Shown: positions 8,284 to 17,737, counted from the first letter of the stretch. The stretch is DNA of 64,000 nucleotides from Shewanella yunxiaonensis (GCF_018223345.1 NZ_CP073587.1:3036001-3100000); one strand, 5' to 3'. The notes: generated by a model from the letters alone, not told the origin. Numbers and translations are program-made.

Positions 8284-10746
8284 TTAACTAGGCGTTTTTA
8301 ACTCTTTGATAAATGGCAAAAGTGCCGCCATTAACCCACCGGCTAATGCAATTAACCAATCATCCAGATGTAATGGCGACAAATGTAACAGCGCAGCAAG
8401 TGGAGGTAACTGGATGAGTAACACACTGCTAAGCATATTCAGCAGCACAATCACCTTCGCGGTAACTGTACGCAATCGACTCAGCGCTATCGTGATCCCC
8501 GTACTGGCGCTGGTTAATACCACCAATGCCATGGCTCTGGCATGCGCCACATCCTGCAATACGCCGAAGCTGCGAATATAGGCAAATGTAATGAGTAGCG
8601 TAACCAGCATGCCGCTGATAACAATGAGCAGCCATTGGCGCCAGGAGAAAAATTGTGCCGGAGCATCGGGTCGCGTTTGGCGTAAATCTGCCGTGACCGC
8701 ACTATTTTGAAATACCAACAACGCCGTCGGATGAATCAGCATCTCCAGCCACACGATATGAATGGGTAAGTACAACATTGGATAGTCAAGGAACGGGATA
8801 AGTGCAGCGGTGACTACCAACGGAATATGGATCAATAACAAGTACTCAAAACTGAGTCGCAAATTGCTGAAAAGCTGGCGCCCCTCAGCAATCGCCTGCA
8901 CGATACTGCGAAAGTTGTCATCCAGCAAAATAATGGCGGCGGCCTCGTGGGCGCTGCGTGTACCACGCGCGCCCATAGCGATGCCGATATCTGCAGACTG
9001 GATTGCCGGTACATCATTGATGCCATCCCCCGTTACCGCCACGATCTCCCCCCGCTGTTTGAGGCTGCGCACCAACGCAAGCTTTTGTGCCGGAATAGCT
9101 CGCGCAATAACATCAACGGCATCAAGCGCTGTCGTGTCACCTTGCGCTAACTGAGTTGCCAGCGTCTCACCCTCCATCACTCGAGGGTACCCCTGATGCA
9201 GACCGATTTCCTTGGCAATGGCCGTGGCAGTAATCGGGTGATCGCCGGTTACCATAATCACGCGAATGCCAGCCCGCTGGCAGGTATCTACCGCCGACCT
9301 TACCCCTTCACGTAATGGGTCTTCAAAAGCCAGTAATCCGGCAATACGAAACTGCTGTTCCGGTTCGACATCGAACTCGGTTGCAGCATCGAGCTCTCGC
9401 CAGGCGCAGGCAATCACTTTATGACCGGCACTTGCCAGCTGGTCTACCTGCTGCTGCCAATAATGCAATTCGTCATCGGCAAGCTGACATTGCGCGAGAA
9501 TCGTCTCTGGTGCTCCTTTAACCGCAACCAGGTGTTGCTGCGATTCCAGCACTACCGCAGTCTCACGTTTACGGTCTTCGGTAAACGGAAAAGTATTGAG
9601 GATGGTGTGAGGAACAGCTGTTGCAATGGCAAGGATGGCTTGATCCATTGGATCACCGGTATCCGGGCGCGATGCATAGGCCGCAATCGTCAGCAGCCGC
9701 TGCCCATCTACACCAGTTGCAGTCAACTGATGGGTCAACTGCAACCGCCCCTCGGTCAAGGTTCCGGTTTTGTCAGTACAGATGCAGGAAACCCGGCCAA
9801 TATTCTCCACAACCACCGCACGTTTCACCAGTGCCTGACGCTGCGCCAGGCGATAGACCCCAACCCCAAGAAAGAAGGTCAGTACCACCGGAAACTCTTC
9901 TGGTAACGCGGCCACAGCCAGAGTCAGGCCACTCAACAATGCGTCGATAATGTCATGCCCCTGATACAGTCGAGTGATAGCGAGAAGCACGCAGATAATG
10001 CTGGCGATAATCAACAGTCGCTTAACTAACCTGGACACCGCCTGCTGCAGTGGCGTAAGCGTATGGCTTCCGTGGATGACTGACTGGATAATCTCGCCAT
10101 AAACCGTCGTTTTCCCGGTGCGGGTCACCATCATTCGGGCACTGCCGGTCAGCGTATTGGTGCCAGCAAACCCCCAATGCTGTTCCGCGATCCGTGCGGA
10201 GGGTTGCAACTGCAACGAAGTTTCCAACGCCTGTTTACGAATGGGAAAAGCCTCTCCGGTGAGGGTTGATTCATCCACCTGAAAAGCCTGCACTGAGACA
10301 AATACGCCATCAGCAGGAATGGTGTCGCCCGGGGCCAACAGCACAATATCGCCAGGCACCAGTTCAATGGTATTGAGAGACTGTTCCTTGCCGTTGCGCA
10401 GCACTCGTGCTTGTGATGCCAGACGCCGACCGAGACTCTCCGTTGACGCCTGCGTGCGGCGATGCAGGTAGGCATCCATTCCTAGAAATGGAATAAGAGC
10501 CATTAACAGAATCACCGCTTCGGTATATTGCTGAGTGAATGCAAACAGGATACTGGTCACCAGTAAGAACCACAGCATCGGATCTTTCAGGGTATCCATA
10601 ATCAATGCGCGCCAACTGCCTTGATGGCGCTCGGCAATCAGATTCCGGCCATAGCGGGCCTGTCGCTGTGAGACTTCAGCGTCGTTTAAACCTTGAGCGG
10701 AGTGCTCCAGGTCGTGAATACGATCGCTTGATAACGTACGTGGCAT
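8284..10746 (-). CDS. P-type cation-transporting ATPase with unusual M4/M6 residues
   Basis: An 820-residue P2-like ATPase, with all core elements in order: actuator TGEAF (about 163-167), M4 PEEFP (about 282-286), phosphorylation motif DKTGTLT (Asp about 325), nucleotide-binding KGAPE (about 410) and hinge GDGINDVP (about 573-580). About ten membrane segments are expected. It lacks N-terminal metal-binding CxxC domains and a CPC motif, so it is not a P1B copper/zinc pump. In M6, where Ca pumps have N-L-V-T-D, this protein reads E-M-L-I-H, so the ion is uncertain. ATG 10746 is preferred to a TTG 27 bases upstream, although neither has a good ribosome site. The gene is monocistronic, or leads into the eRF1-like gene. 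Confidence 0.9.
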   Translation of the reverse strand: MPRTLSSDRIHDLEHSAQGLNDAEVSQRQARYGRNLIAERHQGSWRALIMDTLKDPMLWFLLVTSILFAFTQQYTEAVILLMALIPFLGMDAYLHRRTQASTESLGRRLASQARVLRNGKEQSLNTIELVPGDIVLLAPGDTIPADGVFVSVQAFQVDESTLTGEAFPIRKQALETSLQLQPSARIAEQHWGFAGTNTLTGSARMMVTRTGKTTVYGEIIQSVIHGSHTLTPLQQAVSRLVKRLLIIASIICVLLAITRLYQGHDIIDALLSGLTLAVAALPEEFPVVLTFFLGVGVYRLAQRQALVKRAVVVENIGRVSCICTDKTGTLTEGRLQLTHQLTATGVDGQRLLTIAAYASRPDTGDPMDQAILAIATAVPHTILNTFPFTEDRKRETAVVLESQQHLVAVKGAPETILAQCQLADDELHYWQQQVDQLASAGHKVIACAWRELDAATEFDVEPEQQFRIAGLLAFEDPLREGVRSAVDTCQRAGIRVIMVTGDHPITATAIAKEIGLHQGYPRVMEGETLATQLAQGDTTALDAVDVIARAIPAQKLALVRSLKQRGEIVAVTGDGINDVPAIQSADIGIAMGARGTRSAHEAAAIILLDDNFRSIVQAIAEGRQLFSNLRLSFEYLLLIHIPLVVTAALIPFLDYPMLYLPIHIVWLEMLIHPTALLVFQNSAVTADLRQTRPDAPAQFFSWRQWLLIVISGMLVTLLITFAYIRSFGVLQDVAHARAMALVVLTSASTGITIALSRLRTVTAKVIVLLNMLSSVLLIQLPPLAALLHLSPLHLDDWLIALAGGLMAALLPFIKELKTPS

Positions 10747-11002
10747 GGCAGCAATAGTGACACCCAAAACCAATCTGAATTCGCATCGATATATGCCTGA
10801 TAAAGTATAACGTAACAGCGTAAGGCGGTTGCATTATCCGCTGCTACCACCACGGAGTTTGGCACCAGACGAATGTCGCGATGTTGGGCAGTATTAGCGG
10901 AAGTTTGTCAGCATTGAGGCTTAAATTACAGAACAGTGTATGGCAAGCGCGCGGCTTGCCTAACCGGATAGCCCCCCATTCACGGCGGTTAATGCGGGGC
11001 AA

Positions 11003-11026
11003 CAAAAACCCCGCAGTAATGCGGGG
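11003..11026 (-). terminator. Terminator after dcuR
   Basis: A CCCCGCA / TGCGGGG stem with a GTAA tetraloop. On the minus strand it is followed by TTTTTGTT, 26 bp beyond the dcuR stop. Confidence 0.93.
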
Positions 11027-11051
11027 CTCTATGCGTTATTTTAACAGATGA

Positions 11052-11750
11052 TTAATCCAGCAGATTAATATCGGTCAGTTGATACAGTCGCCGCGGGCGA
11101 CCGCCGGTCTTGTAATTGAGGACCATTTTCACCACGCCTTCCGATTCCAGATATTCCAGATAACGGCGCACAGTGATACGGCTGACATTCATACGCTCGC
11201 TCATATCGTCCACCGAAAAATCGGTCAGCTTTTCATCTTTGAGGATCTTTTTCAGCGTATCGAGGGTGGTCGCATCAATGCCTTTGGGTGTGCGCCGCAC
11301 AGGTGTCGGACTACGCTTACCCAGGATCTGATCAATTGCCCCCTGATCTACCGTTTCATGGGTTGCCAGTTTTTGCCGGTATAATTTGTAGTCATCCAGC
11401 GCCTGCCGTACCCGTGACATCCGCAGCGGTTTTACCAGATAATCACTGATCCCCAGTTGTACGGCCTGTTCCACCGTGGTGGCATCACGTTCAGCAGTGG
11501 TCATGATAAAATAACAGTTGGCACCATCGTGACGCAGCTTCTGGATCACATCAATACCGTTACCATCGGGCAAAGTGATATCCACAAATACCAATTGTGG
11601 CTTGTACAATTCGTAATGCATCAGCGCGTCGGCATAGGTTTCGCTTACAGCTACCACCTCAAAGTCCGAGTGCTGGTTAATGGTCGATTCCAGGGCGTAA
11701 CTAGCCCTAGGATCATCCTCAATAATCATGGTAGTGACTTTCTGATTCAT
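11052..11750 (-). CDS. dcuR: DcuR/CitB-type response regulator
   Basis: A 232-residue regulator. The receiver domain (about 5-125) has acidic residues EDD at 11-13, phospho-acceptor Asp57 (in VFVDITLPDGNG) and the conserved Lys in YLVKP. A C-terminal winged or helix-turn-helix region (about 175-225) contains VSRITVRRYLEYLESEG, as in DcuR, CitB and DpiA. It should activate C4-dicarboxylate genes when phosphorylated by its partner kinase. The start overlaps the kinase gene by 32 bases. An internal ATG (11729) would reduce the overlap, but the first start gives a normal N-terminus. Nearby targets could be frdABCD and the DASS transporter, but this is inferred from proximity. Confidence 0.9.
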   Translation of the reverse strand: MNQKVTTMIIEDDPRASYALESTINQHSDFEVVAVSETYADALMHYELYKPQLVFVDITLPDGNGIDVIQKLRHDGANCYFIMTTAERDATTVEQAVQLGISDYLVKPLRMSRVRQALDDYKLYRQKLATHETVDQGAIDQILGKRSPTPVRRTPKGIDATTLDTLKKILKDEKLTDFSVDDMSERMNVSRITVRRYLEYLESEGVVKMVLNYKTGGRPRRLYQLTDINLLD

Positions 11751-13383
11751 AGCGCTTGATTTCGCTCTTATCTAGATAGATGGAGAATAGAGTGGTGTTA
11801 TCTTCAGTGCGTTCCCAGTCAATACTGCCCCGGAACTGTTTCACCAATTCATTGACCAGATACAGCCCCACTCCCGTCTGTTCCTGCTCTTTTTTGCTGG
11901 TAACACCATAATCGAGAATATTATCAGCGAGTTCCGATGCGATGCCGGCACCAGTATCCTGTACTTCTAGAATAACATGTTGGCTGCGATCGCTGACATA
12001 AACATGTACCAATGGGGTGACATTTTGCCGATTATTCCAGGCGGCCAGAATCGCATTATCAATCAGATTACCCAGTATGGTTGCCAACTTTTCTGACACT
12101 AACTTACTGTAATCTTGCAGGATATTATCCTCGTCGAGTTCATATTTAATGCCCATCTCTGCGGCTTTGTTGTATTTGGCAAGCAGCAGCGATGCCACCA
12201 GACTGTTCTGAATGGAGCGCACCAAATTGCCAATAATATGCTGATGGCCTTTGCTCTCGCGATCAATAAACTCTATGGCCTCATCATAATGTTTAAGTTG
12301 CAACATACCAGATAATACATTGAGTTTATTCGAATATTCATGTGTTTTACTACGCAAAAGTTCGGCATAGTTTTTGTAATAAATCAGCTCTTTGCGGAGA
12401 TCGTTGAGCTCCATGTCGGCCAGGAAAAAGATCACATAGCCGTGCTGTTCCTGAGCCGCTTGTAGTGGATAGATACACACCCGGTAATCCAGTTTGCCCA
12501 GACGTAAATTGCCGGAATAAGCCTGTCCATGACCCGCGCGGGCAATTTTGTCTAACGCCGAAGAGAAACGCGATAGCGGCTGACCGATATAATCCTGTTT
12601 TCCCATGCCGCCCATGGCCAGAATTTTGGTAGCCATGTCATTGATAGCCGTAATCAAAAACGCATTATCGACCGAAACAATCGGATCGCGGATAGCGTTG
12701 AAAATGCGGTCATGTTCCATCAAACGATTGACCACTAATTCCGGTTCCAGATCCTGCATGGTGCGTTTCAATTTAGACAGCACCACAATGATCAACACTA
12801 CCGTGACCACCAGCACCAGCAACACTAATAGCAGCAGATGGGCATGACGCTCGATAAACAGATGACTGACTTCACCTTTAAGAATGCCGACACATACGGC
12901 ACCAATCACTTCGCCGTTCACTTTTACCGGTGCAAAACTGCGAATCGCCATTCCTAGCGAACCAACGGCGTAGGTACTGTGTTTAATCCCTTGTTTGAGC
13001 ACTGGCTGGATATCATCACCGACAAATTTTTTGCCGACTTTTTCAGCCACCGGATGACTCAGGCGAATCGCGTCCTTGTTAACCACCACGATAAAGGACA
13101 CTTCCGTTTCTGCCCGCAGATTTTCAATATAGGAACGAATCGAAACACCCGACTCACGGTTAGCACGTTCTACCGCCTCGATCACCACCGGGTCCCGCGC
13201 CAGAATGCTCGCCATTTCCAAACCGCGCTGCTGTAAACTCTCGTCATGAGTCGACTTCAACAGCTGGAACACCATGATGGCCATGATGGTGATGATCCAC
13301 GCCATCGCCAGCAACATACTGGTGATGAAGTGCTTCTTGAAATTCATCGGTTTGCGAACATGAAAACGCGGGATTACAGCCAT
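11719..13383 (-). CDS. dcuS: DcuS/CitA-type sensor histidine kinase
   Basis: A 554-residue membrane sensor with TM1 at about 17-42, a periplasmic Cache (PASC) domain at 43-180 containing SFIVVVNKD and GEVIGAVCVG, TM2 at 181-203, a cytoplasmic PAS domain at 220-320 and then the kinase. The phospho-acceptor is His348 in the THEYSNKLNVLSGMLQL box, the form typical of the CitA/DcuS family. N (NLIDNAILAA), G1 (DTGAGIA) and G2 (GVGLYLV) ATP motifs follow. It is expected to sense fumarate, succinate or citrate in the periplasm. ATG 13383 has an AGGAT ribosome site. It lies directly downstream of frdABCD on the same strand, behind a terminator. The exact ligand cannot be read from sequence. Confidence 0.9.
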   Translation of the reverse strand: MAVIPRFHVRKPMNFKKHFITSMLLAMAWIITIMAIMVFQLLKSTHDESLQQRGLEMASILARDPVVIEAVERANRESGVSIRSYIENLRAETEVSFIVVVNKDAIRLSHPVAEKVGKKFVGDDIQPVLKQGIKHSTYAVGSLGMAIRSFAPVKVNGEVIGAVCVGILKGEVSHLFIERHAHLLLLVLLVLVVTVVLIIVVLSKLKRTMQDLEPELVVNRLMEHDRIFNAIRDPIVSVDNAFLITAINDMATKILAMGGMGKQDYIGQPLSRFSSALDKIARAGHGQAYSGNLRLGKLDYRVCIYPLQAAQEQHGYVIFFLADMELNDLRKELIYYKNYAELLRSKTHEYSNKLNVLSGMLQLKHYDEAIEFIDRESKGHQHIIGNLVRSIQNSLVASLLLAKYNKAAEMGIKYELDEDNILQDYSKLVSEKLATILGNLIDNAILAAWNNRQNVTPLVHVYVSDRSQHVILEVQDTGAGIASELADNILDYGVTSKKEQEQTGVGLYLVNELVKQFRGSIDWERTEDNTTLFSIYLDKSEIKRYESESHYHDY

Positions 13384-13468
13384 AAATCATCCTGTTGGGT
13401 CTGAAACTAGCCGTATAGCAGCTATCGGTGTAAGCATAATTGATGTGCCAGGTTTTATAAACAAACAA

Positions 13469-13513
13469 GGGTGCCGCGGTGGCGAAATGTATCATCTCGC
13501 CGCCTTGGCACCC
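13469..13513 (-). terminator. Terminator after frdD
   Basis: A long hairpin with outer stem GGGTGCC / GGCACCC and inner pairing GGCGA / TCGCC. On the minus strand it is followed by TTGTTTGTTTAT. It separates frdABCD from dcuSR. Confidence 0.85.
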
Positions 13514-13533
13514 TCATCAGCTTGGGAAAGTAA

Positions 13534-13899
13534 TTACGCTAGCATTAACACCCAAACTACCGCCAAAAGAGTTACCAGGGCAGCCACGACATAACAGGCA
13601 TATTTACCTACTGCACCGACATGAACTTGCAAATCATGCAAGCCATGATGTACACGGTGCATTGCATGCCACATAGGCAATGACAATGTCAGTACCGTAA
13701 AAATCGCGCCAACAGGAGAACTCACAAAGCTGACTAAACTGTCATAACTCAGGTCGACAATACCCAGGCCATGCAGTGGCAACAAAATGCCCATCAGCAA
13801 TACCGTTACTGGGGTCAGGATCGCAAACCAAGTACCACCAGCGCCAAACAGGCCCCACCAGATCGGTTCATCAGAACGTTTAGGAGCATAATTCATCAT
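13534..13899 (-). CDS. frdD: Fumarate reductase membrane anchor subunit D
   Basis: A 121-residue anchor with three transmembrane helices. The N-terminus [17 protein letters not shown] is almost the same as E. coli FrdD, and the central [10 protein letters not shown] and VHVG elements are also conserved. With FrdC it anchors FrdAB and forms the menaquinol site. This diheme-free two-anchor arrangement is the E. coli (type D) quinol:fumarate reductase. Two adjacent ATGs (13899 and 13896) follow an AGAGGA Shine-Dalgarno. I take the first because its spacing is better. It starts 13 bp after frdC and is the last gene of the frd operon. Confidence 0.95.
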   Translation of the reverse strand: MMNYAPKRSDEPIWWGLFGAGGTWFAILTPVTVLLMGILLPLHGLGIVDLSYDSLVSFVSSPVGAIFTVLTLSLPMWHAMHRVHHGLHDLQVHVGAVGKYACYVVAALVTLLAVVWVLMLA

Positions 13900-13912
13900 A
13901 ATCTTGTTCCTC

Positions 13913-14296
13913 TTATACCAGAGCCAGAATGGCTGCAGAAACCACCAGCACCAACACCCATTGCACCGCAACGACAGTACCATCGGAGACTTTCTTGTCG
14001 CCCACTTTGATGGGCATGACCTTTGGCATCATGCTGAAGAAAGTCTTGGCATGATATAAAGCCCCCAACATTGCCAGCACGTTGATCACCAACATTACCG
14101 GGTTAGCACAGAATGCAATCCAGGCGTCAAAAGCTTCACGGCCTGATACCAGCGCATACAAGCCATAAGTCAGGCTCAGCGTAAAGATAATCAGAGGCAC
14201 AATGGTCAGTTCACGCACCATATACCAGCTGAAAAAGTTATTTTCGGCAAACCAGGTGCGATGGATCGGCCGGACATAAGGTTTACGGTTTTGCAT
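13913..14296 (-). CDS. frdC: Fumarate reductase membrane anchor subunit C
   Basis: A 127-residue protein with three hydrophobic helices. The N-terminus RKPYVRPI and the [24 protein letters not shown] and [11 protein letters not shown] segments align with E. coli FrdC. It lies in the inner membrane with FrdD and helps bind menaquinol. The start ATG is one base after the frdB stop (TAA-C-ATG), so translation is coupled. No heme-ligand histidine pattern of the succinate dehydrogenase SdhC type is seen. This supports a true fumarate reductase rather than a second SDH. Confidence 0.95.
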   Translation of the reverse strand: MQNRKPYVRPIHRTWFAENNFFSWYMVRELTIVPLIIFTLSLTYGLYALVSGREAFDAWIAFCANPVMLVINVLAMLGALYHAKTFFSMMPKVMPIKVGDKKVSDGTVVAVQWVLVLVVSAAILALV

Positions 14297-14297
14297 G

Positions 14298-15032
14298 TTA
14301 AGCCTCCTGTGGTCTCAGCATGGCAATCAGGAAGTCCTTAGAGGACTCTACCTTGCTCTGGTTTACGGCTGCGGCCGGGTCAACGTGTTTTGGACAAACT
14401 TCGGAACAATAGCCCACAAAGGTACAACCCCAGGCACCGTCTTTACCGTTTATCAGCTTCATACGCTCAGCTTTACCGTGGTCACGGCTGTCCAGGTTAT
14501 AACGGCGAGCCAGCGTCAAGGCAGCAGGGCCGATAAACTCTGGGTTCAGACCAAATTGAGGACAAGCGGCATAACACAGGCCACAGTTGATACAACCCGC
14601 AAACTGCTTGTACTTAGCCATCTGCGCAGGTGTTTGCAGGTTAGGGCCGTCTTCTGGCTTACGATCATTGCCAATAATGTAAGGCTTAATCGCTTCCAGA
14701 CGTTCGAGGAACGGGGATTTATCAACCACCAGATCTTTCTCGATAGCAAAGTTTGCCAGTGGTTCCAACGTCAAACCTTCTGGATAATCACGCAGGAAGG
14801 TCTTACAGGCCAGTTTCGGCACATTGTTGACCATCACACCGCAAGAACCACAGATCGCCATGCGGCAAGACCAGCGGTAAGACAAGGATTTATCCAGATT
14901 GTCTTTGATGTAAGCCAGCGCATCCTGTACGGAAGTGGTATCGTTGGCCGGTACCTTGAAGGTTTCCAGGTATGGCTCTTCATCTTTCGCTGGATCGTAG
15001 CGAAGGACGTTAACTGTCTGCAGCTTATCCAT
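14298..15032 (-). CDS. frdB: Fumarate reductase iron-sulfur subunit
   Basis: A 244-residue electron-transfer subunit with three cluster sites. The [2Fe-2S] site uses Cys56, 61, 64 and 76 (CRMAICGSC, then C). The [4Fe-4S] and [3Fe-4S] sites are formed by Cys147, 150, 153 and 157 ([11 protein letters not shown]) together with Cys203, 209 and 213 ([11 protein letters not shown]). Residues 134-160 are nearly identical to E. coli FrdB. It carries electrons from menaquinol in FrdCD to FAD in FrdA. The ATG shares one base with the frdA stop (TAATG), giving tight coupling. Confidence 0.97.
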   Translation of the reverse strand: MDKLQTVNVLRYDPAKDEEPYLETFKVPANDTTSVQDALAYIKDNLDKSLSYRWSCRMAICGSCGVMVNNVPKLACKTFLRDYPEGLTLEPLANFAIEKDLVVDKSPFLERLEAIKPYIIGNDRKPEDGPNLQTPAQMAKYKQFAGCINCGLCYAACPQFGLNPEFIGPAALTLARRYNLDSRDHGKAERMKLINGKDGAWGCTFVGYCSEVCPKHVDPAAAVNQSKVESSKDFLIAMLRPQEA

Positions 15033-16807
15033 TACGCTTTCTCCTGTTGTTTAGCGGCATCACCATACAGGCGTGCTTTAGGTTGAGACTTGGTGATTTT
15101 CACATCGCCATATTTAATGGCGGGCACTTTGCTGTCCTGGTAGAACGCCAGTGAATGTTTCAGGAAATCCTGGTCATTACGTTCAGTGCAACCGGCGTCG
15201 AGACGCTGATGCGCACCGCGAGATTCACGACGTTGAATAGCGGAATGGGCCATCGCCGTTGCGACATCCAGACCAAAGCCAACTTCAATGGCGTACAGCA
15301 GATCGGTGTTGAACACCTTGCTCTTGTCTGTCACCTGAATGCACTTATAGCGTTCATGCAGCTCGGCCAGCTTGTCGACGGTGGCTTGCATACCGGCTTC
15401 ATCGCGGTAGATACCACAGCCCGCTTCCATGCTCTTACACATTTCAGTGCGGATATCTGACCAGTTTTCAGTACCTTTCTGCTCGAGCAAGGCGTTAACA
15501 CGCGCTTCAGCCGCTTCAGCCTGTTGTTCAATGGCATGGAAATCCCAGCCCTGGAACTCGGCGGCGCGCTGTGCGGCAGTTTCACCCGCCAGACGACCAA
15601 AGACCACCAGCTCAGCCAGTGAGTTAGAACCCAGACGGTTCGCACCGTGCAGACCCACGGAGGAACACTCCCCTACGGCAAACAGACCTTTGATGCTAGT
15701 TTCAGTTTTGCCATCAGTTTCCAGACCGCCCATGGTGTAGTGCGCAGTAGGACGAATTGGGATAGGTTCTTTAACCGGGTCAACGTTCACATAGGCCTTG
15801 GCCAGTTCACAGATGAAGGGCAGACGTTCTTTGAGGTAATCAGCGCCCAGATGACGCAGATCCAGGTGGACTACATCACCCAGCGGATGCTTGATGGTGT
15901 TGCCTTTCTGCTGTTCATGCCAGAACGCCTGAGAAACCTTGTCACGAGGACCCAGTTCCATATATTTGTTTTTCGGATGACCGACAGGTGTTTCCGGGCC
16001 GAGGCCGTAATCCTGCAAGTAACGGTAGCCATTCTTGTTGACCATGATACCGCCTTCACCGCGGCAACCTTCGGTCATCAGAATACCGGTGCCTGGCAGA
16101 CCTGTCGGGTGGTATTGCACAAACTCCATATCCCGCAGCGCTACGCCGTGACGATAAGCAATGGCCATACCGTCACCAGTCACGATGCCGCCGTTGGTAT
16201 TGAAGTGATAAACACGACCCGCACCACCGGTTGCCAGGATCACAGATTTCGCTTTGAAGCACACCAGTTCGCCTTCGGCGATAGACAGGGCGATGACCCC
16301 TTGCACTTCATTGTTAACAACGACCAGATCCAGCACGAAGTATTCGTCATAACGGACGATACTCTGGTACTTCATAGAGGTCTGGAACAGGGTGTGCAGC
16401 ATATGGAAACCGGTTTTATCGGCAGCGAACCAGGTACGCTCGATTTTCATCCCACCGAAACGGCGAACGTTTACTTCACCGTTAGGTTTACGGCTCCATG
16501 GGCAGCCCCACAGTTCCAATTGGGTCATTTCGCGGGTAGCATTTTCGACGAAATACTCCACCACGTCCTGTTCACACAACCAGTCGCCACCAGACACTGT
16601 GTCATTGAAGTGGTTATCAAGACTGTCTTCTTCTTTGATAACTGCGGCAGAACCGCCTTCAGCTGCGACAGTGTGAGAACGCATTGGGTAAACTTTAGAT
16701 ATCAGTGCGATATTCAGTTCAGGGTTGGCTTCTGCCGCGGCAATTGCTGCACGAAGACCGGCACCACCCGCTCCGACAACCGCCACATCAGTGGTTATAG
16801 TTTTCAA
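15032..16807 (-). CDS. frdA: Fumarate reductase flavoprotein subunit
   Basis: A 591-residue catalytic subunit reducing fumarate to succinate on the cytoplasmic face. The dinucleotide-binding motif [11 protein letters not shown] lies at 11-21, the covalent-FAD histidine is His45 in [11 protein letters not shown], and active-site segments [10 protein letters not shown] and [19 protein letters not shown] follow. I chose the TTG at 16807: it has a strong GGAGG ribosome site 7 bases upstream and gives the normal N-terminus (M-K-T-I-T-T-D), as in E. coli FrdA. An ATG 39 bases further upstream has no such site. This is the membrane-bound, menaquinol-linked enzyme, not the periplasmic flavocytochrome c fumarate reductase of many Shewanella, because it lacks heme motifs. 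The operon is frdABCD. Confidence 0.95.
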   Translation of the reverse strand: MKTITTDVAVVGAGGAGLRAAIAAAEANPELNIALISKVYPMRSHTVAAEGGSAAVIKEEDSLDNHFNDTVSGGDWLCEQDVVEYFVENATREMTQLELWGCPWSRKPNGEVNVRRFGGMKIERTWFAADKTGFHMLHTLFQTSMKYQSIVRYDEYFVLDLVVVNNEVQGVIALSIAEGELVCFKAKSVILATGGAGRVYHFNTNGGIVTGDGMAIAYRHGVALRDMEFVQYHPTGLPGTGILMTEGCRGEGGIMVNKNGYRYLQDYGLGPETPVGHPKNKYMELGPRDKVSQAFWHEQQKGNTIKHPLGDVVHLDLRHLGADYLKERLPFICELAKAYVNVDPVKEPIPIRPTAHYTMGGLETDGKTETSIKGLFAVGECSSVGLHGANRLGSNSLAELVVFGRLAGETAAQRAAEFQGWDFHAIEQQAEAAEARVNALLEQKGTENWSDIRTEMCKSMEAGCGIYRDEAGMQATVDKLAELHERYKCIQVTDKSKVFNTDLLYAIEVGFGLDVATAMAHSAIQRRESRGAHQRLDAGCTERNDQDFLKHSLAFYQDSKVPAIKYGDVKITKSQPKARLYGDAAKQQEKA

Positions 16808-17199
16808 AATCACCCCTCCAGCAGGAATTAAAAATCTGTGCGTCAAAGCGGCTGTTCAATTAGCCGTATTGCCGATGTTTATTCAGGTAGTTCCCAGTTA
16901 AATTGCTGTCCTGATTAAATTCGAGGTGAGTATAACAACGGCTAAAAATAGGAAAGTGGGGGTAGATTCAATCGAAACTAAGAAGCACTTTTGTAACTTA
17001 TAGAACCTTTAACAACATATTTAATATCTATAAATAACAGCCACTTAATAGTATTCGTTTAGTTTTTCATGCGCTTATAAAATGGTATGTGACCTTTATC
17101 AAATAATTCCAGATGAGTAATTTTCACGGTTCGGCGCGATGACATTTTTAATTAAGCGCTAGCGCTGTTAGTTTCAGGTAAACATTAATTAAAATTTAA
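16808..17199 (-). promoter_or_regulatory. frd promoter region
   Basis: About 390 bp upstream of frdA are AT-rich with no ORF. The region holds the CRP/FNR-like site at 17088-17103 and a perfect 12-bp palindrome AGCGCTAGCGCT at 17155-17166 whose role is unknown. I could not fix a unique -10/-35 pair. Confidence 0.5.
17088..17103. promoter_or_regulatory. CRP/FNR(EtrA)-like binding site upstream of frdA
   Basis: TGTGA-CCTTTA-TCAAA matches the CRP consensus TGTGA-N6-TCACA at 9 of 10 half-site positions. The same bases include an ATCAA half of the FNR site. It is about 280 bp upstream of the frdA start. Anaerobic control of frd by CRP and/or EtrA is known in Shewanella; use of this exact site is inferred. 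Confidence 0.5.
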
Positions 17200-17224
17200 A
17201 AAAAAACGGCGCTAATCAGCGCCG
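17200..17224 (-). terminator. Terminator after EF-hand gene
   Basis: A CGGCGC / GCGCCG stem with a TAATCA loop. On the minus strand it is followed by a long T run, 67 bp after the EF-hand stop. Confidence 0.9.
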
Positions 17225-17290
17225 CAAAATTCACGAGGAATATCTCAGGTATATCAAATAACTCGGGTTTACAAATAAACAGGGGTAACG

Positions 17291-17737
17291 CTAATCGCGT
17301 CTTGGCGGAGGCATCCGCAACTCATCTTCCGTAAGAGTACCGCTACTGTCCTTATCCAGTTTGTCAAACATCTGCGACAAAAACGGGTCATTAGCCGCTT
17401 CGCTTTTGGAAATCACGCCATCACCATTTGTGTCAAGACTGGCAAATGAGGGTGGTTGTCCATGACCACCTTGCCCATGAGCGCCACTATGACCATCCTG
17501 CCCCGGCATTTTCACTTCATCTTGACTCAAGGTACCACTGCCATCTTTATCCAGCTCATCAAAACGCTGAGATAGAAATGGGTCACTGCTGACTTCGTCA
17601 CGACTTAACACGCCATCGCCGTTGCTATCCAGCTCGGAGAATGATTTGGGTTGCGATGGCTGACCTGACGGCATTTCAGCTTGCGCTGAAGCGACCAATC
17701 CCAAAGTACCCGCCAGCACCAGATAATGAATTTTCAT
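17291..17737 (-). CDS. Secreted EF-hand (calmodulin-like) protein
   Basis: A 148-residue protein with a Sec signal peptide (about 1-20, ending AQA) and four EF-hand loops: D-S-N-G-D-G (about 37), D-K-D-G-S-G (about 63), D-T-N-G-D-G (about 102) and D-K-D-S-S-G (about 128). The two halves are close copies of each other, joined by a Gly/His-rich linker (GHSGAHGQGGHG), so the protein arose by tandem duplication of a two-EF-hand unit. It should be a periplasmic or exported Ca2+-binding protein. The partner is unknown. It stands alone between frdA and rlmI with its own terminator. Confidence 0.88.
   Translation of the reverse strand: MKIHYLVLAGTLGLVASAQAEMPSGQPSQPKSFSELDSNGDGVLSRDEVSSDPFLSQRFDELDKDGSGTLSQDEVKMPGQDGHSGAHGQGGHGQPPSFASLDTNGDGVISKSEAANDPFLSQMFDKLDKDSSGTLTEDELRMPPPRRD

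Noticed and set aside
14295..15086. A 263-codon plus-strand frame opposite frdB
   Set aside because: Antisense to frdB, which has all its cysteine ligands intact; the opposite frame shows no family features.
15032..16807. Succinate dehydrogenase instead of fumarate reductase
   Set aside because: The two anchor subunits are FrdC/FrdD type, and FrdB and FrdA are closest to E. coli Frd.
15647..16831. A 394-codon plus-strand frame opposite frdA
   Set aside because: It is the antisense shadow of a highly conserved frdA and has no recognisable protein or ribosome site.
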